This document shows positions 62,273 through 64,000 of a DNA stretch of 64,000 nt, in pieces (within the stretch, counting starts at the first letter, position 1; the number at the start of each line of letters is the position of its first letter). The stretch spans positions 62,001 to 126,000 of the forward strand of contig NZ_JACIJH010000010.1 in NCBI RefSeq assembly GCF_014199295.1, given 5' to 3'. Source of the DNA: Sphingopyxis panaciterrulae. GTDB taxonomy: Bacteria; Pseudomonadota; Alphaproteobacteria; Sphingomonadales; Sphingomonadaceae. A program made the translations under genes and the position numbers. A model generated the notes under the pieces. That model was not told the origin of the DNA, ran no database searches, and saw only the letters and a list, made by a program, of their open reading frames with translations.

Positions 62273-63079
62273 ATGCTGCTTCGAACCCGCACGCGCATCG
62301 TGGAAAAGCCGTGGGGACGCACCGATGTCCCGGCCGCCTTCGGCGATTTCGAGGGACGTCGGGTCGGCGAGATATGGTTCGAGGACCCGGCCGGCGCCGA
62401 CGCGCCGCTCATGGTCAAATTCCTCTTCACGTCCGAACGGCTGTCGATCCAGGTCCATCCGGACGATGCGACGGCGCAGCGTGTCGGCTATCCGCGCGGG
62501 AAGGAAGAATGCTGGCTGATCCTCTCCGCCGATCCCGACGCCGAGCTCGGCGTCGGACTCAAGGCGAAGAGCGATGCTGAAACGCTGCGGCGCGCGGCGC
62601 GCGACGGCAGCATCGAGGACATGATCGACTGGCGGCATGCCGAGGTGGGCGATTTCGTCTATAATTCGGCGGGAACGATCCACGCCATCGGCCCTGGGCT
62701 GGTCCTTGTCGAGGTGCAGCAGAATGTGGATTGCACCTATCGCCTCTATGATTACGGCCGCCCGCGCGAATTGCATCTCGATGCCGGGCTGGCGGTCGCC
62801 ATGCCGGAGCCGCACAACGACCCGCGCGATACCAGGGTGGACAAATCCGACAATCGCGAACTGGTCGGCGGGCCGCATTTTCATCTGCTGCATCTGTCCG
62901 GGTCCGGCGCGGACGCCCTGTTGCCGCGGGAGAAAAGCCGCTTCAGCTTCGTTCCGCTGTCGGCGGGCTGCACCGCGGCGGGCGAAGAGATAAGGCTGGG
63001 CGAATGCGTGATCCTCGAAGATGCACAAACGATCGCCCTGGCGCCCGATGCCCGCGCGCTGTTGTGCTGGCCGACCTGA
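62273..63079 (+). CDS. manA: Mannose-6-phosphate isomerase, class I, short form
   Basis: 268 residues. Zinc-binding signature SERLSIQVHPDD, KEECWLIL, and the substrate block NSAGTIHAIGPGLVLVEVQQ followed by NVDCTYRLYDYGR. Shorter than the roughly 390-residue enteric enzyme, in line with the compact bicupin forms of alphaproteobacteria. Converts fructose 6-phosphate to mannose 6-phosphate for GDP-mannose. Start ATG 62273; the frame is open upstream into wecC. Confidence 0.9.
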   Translation: MLLRTRTRIVEKPWGRTDVPAAFGDFEGRRVGEIWFEDPAGADAPLMVKFLFTSERLSIQVHPDDATAQRVGYPRGKEECWLILSADPDAELGVGLKAKSDAETLRRAARDGSIEDMIDWRHAEVGDFVYNSAGTIHAIGPGLVLVEVQQNVDCTYRLYDYGRPRELHLDAGLAVAMPEPHNDPRDTRVDKSDNRELVGGPHFHLLHLSGSGADALLPREKSRFSFVPLSAGCTAAGEEIRLGECVILEDAQTIALAPDARALLCWPT

Positions 63080-63118
63080 CCGTTTTTTTCCGCGCAAGAG
63101 ATTAAAGAGATAAAGCCC

Positions 63119-64000
63119 ATGACGACCATCGCCCCCGTCATCCTGTCCGGCGGTTCGGGCACGCGGCTGTGGCCCGTGTCGACCGGCGACGCGCCCAAGC
63201 AGTTCCAGCCGCTGGCCGGCGAAAGCAGCATGTTCCGGCAAACGCTGGCGCGCGCAGCCGATCGCAGCCGCTTTGCCGCCCCCATCATCGTGTGCGGCCG
63301 CGCGCATGTCCGGCACGTCGAGGCCGACCTCGCGGCGGCTGGTATCGGCGACGCCCGGATTCTCGTCGAGCCCGCCGCGCGCAACACCGCGCCCGCCATC
63401 GCGCTCGCCGCGCTGGCCGTCACGCCCGACGCAATCATGCTCGTCATGCCGGCGGATCATGTGATGACCGACGTTCCGGCTTTCCTTGCGGCGATCGACG
63501 CCGTCCTGCCCGCGGTCGAAGCCGGCGCGCTGGCCACTTTCGGCATCGCGCCCTCGCATCCTGAAACGGGCTACGGCTATATCGCCGCGGGCGATCCCTT
63601 GCCGGGCAACCCCTATGTCCATGCTGTTCGCCGCTTCGTGGAAAAGCCTGCGCGTGAGAAGGCCGAGGCGATGCTGGCCGAGGACGGCCATTACTGGAAC
63701 GCCGGCATCTTCCTGATGCGCGCCGACCGGTTCCTGCAGGAACTCGACCGGCAGCAGCCGTCGATCGCAAAGGCATGCGCCGAAGCGATGAATGGCGCCG
63801 AGCAGAAAGACGGGCAGGTCCATCCTGCCCCCGAAGCCTTCCTCGCCAGTCCCGCCGATTCGATCGACTATGCCGTGATGGAAGGCGCTGAAAATGTCGT
63901 CGTCACCCCGGTCGATCCAGGTTGGTCCGACGTCGGCGGCTGGGCGGCGCTTCACGAACTGGGCGAAAAGGACGCCGCCGGCAACGTCGTCATCGGCCAG
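63119..64000 (+). CDS. manC: Mannose-1-phosphate guanylyltransferase (C-terminus beyond window)
   Basis: The first 294 residues are in the window. IAPVILSGGSGTRLWPVSTG is the nucleotidyltransferase signature loop, followed by PKQFQPL, EPAARNTAPAIALAAL, FVEKPAREKAEAML and YWNAGIFLMRADRFLQELD. Makes GDP-mannose from mannose 1-phosphate and GTP. Whether a fused isomerase domain follows cannot be seen. It is 39 bases after manA, which provides its sugar phosphate precursor via a mutase not in the window. Confidence 0.95.
   Translation, partial: MTTIAPVILSGGSGTRLWPVSTGDAPKQFQPLAGESSMFRQTLARAADRSRFAAPIIVCGRAHVRHVEADLAAAGIGDARILVEPAARNTAPAIALAALAVTPDAIMLVMPADHVMTDVPAFLAAIDAVLPAVEAGALATFGIAPSHPETGYGYIAAGDPLPGNPYVHAVRRFVEKPAREKAEAMLAEDGHYWNAGIFLMRADRFLQELDRQQPSIAKACAEAMNGAEQKDGQVHPAPEAFLASPADSIDYAVMEGAENVVVTPVDPGWSDVGGWAALHELGEKDAAGNVVIGQ

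Noticed and set aside
63083-63089. Run of seven T after manA as an intrinsic terminator
   Set aside because: No stable stem directly before the T-run, and manC follows at 39 bases in the same direction.
62126-63955. 609-codon minus-strand frame
   Set aside because: Antisense to manA and manC, with no recognisable motif; Arg/Gly/Asp-rich shadow.
1-64000. CRISPR arrays, tRNA or rRNA genes, complete insertion sequences
   Set aside because: No regularly spaced repeats with unique spacers, no tRNA cloverleaf-like sequence noticed, and no transposase recognised on reading both strands.

Overview
The window reads as a chromosomal segment of a GC-rich alphaproteobacterium of the sphingomonad group (Sphingopyxis/Sphingomonas-like). 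This rests on the single FabI reductase, the CobS/CobT pair next to BolA and a J-domain protein, a Gly/Arg-rich TonB-dependent receptor, several palindromic intergenic repeat families and a Wzx/Wzy-type exopolysaccharide locus. Assignments come from reading the translated sequence only; no database search was run. I see no tRNA, rRNA, CRISPR array or complete insertion sequence.

Region 1-31 kb is mostly housekeeping. A leftward, tightly overlapping group runs dnaJ-like, BrkB-like, fabI, GNAT, VOC, aroC (4145 to 1), with pdxH and a PhzF-like gene divergent from it. A serine hydrolase, an LtrA-like membrane protein, an alpha/beta hydrolase, pirin and BolA follow on the minus strand. Then come a J-domain protein, a SnoaL-like protein, cobS, a DUF559 nuclease-like gene, a lipoprotein hydrolase and cobT on the plus strand. 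An acetolactate-synthase-like enzyme with an aldehyde dehydrogenase, an LpxH-like phosphatase with a glycosyltransferase, a TonB receptor, guaA, two small genes and polA complete the region.

Region 31-43 kb holds a DUF805-type membrane protein, a CDP-alcohol phosphatidyltransferase, prephenate dehydratase, two membrane-attached c-type cytochromes, a LOG-family protein, an extensin-like lipoprotein, serC-serA, hisZ, a DOPA-dioxygenase-like protein and purA.

Region 43-64 kb is an exopolysaccharide locus: a TPR-like protein and an O-antigen ligase/polymerase, a split PssD/PssE-type glycosyltransferase, a polysaccharide-lyase-like secreted protein, a flippase, an HPr-kinase-like P-loop protein, a second polymerase, a GT4 glycosyltransferase, a methyltransferase, the Wzc-type autokinase and Wza-type export protein. 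It then supplies sugar precursors: a UDP-glucuronate 4-epimerase-like enzyme, wecB and wecC (UDP-ManNAcA), manA and manC (GDP-mannose). Inferred product: a uronic-acid-containing polymer exported by Wzx/Wzy/Wza/Wzc. Part of it (about 52.55-53.04 kb) is strongly AT-rich and looks recently acquired.

The signal I find most interesting is a family of six palindrome-ended repeats (4.2, 5.8, 12.4, 13.6, 39.6 and 41.3 kb). One copy (13608-14062) contains a complete DUF559 (Vsr-like fold) gene. A shorter copy at 5815 keeps the bases around that gene's start but lacks the gene. This looks like a mobile repeat family with its own putative endonuclease, by analogy with REP/RAYT systems. Two sets of direct repeats phased at exactly 11 bp (20699-20731 and 32070-32113), each in front of an envelope-lipid gene, are the best operator candidates.
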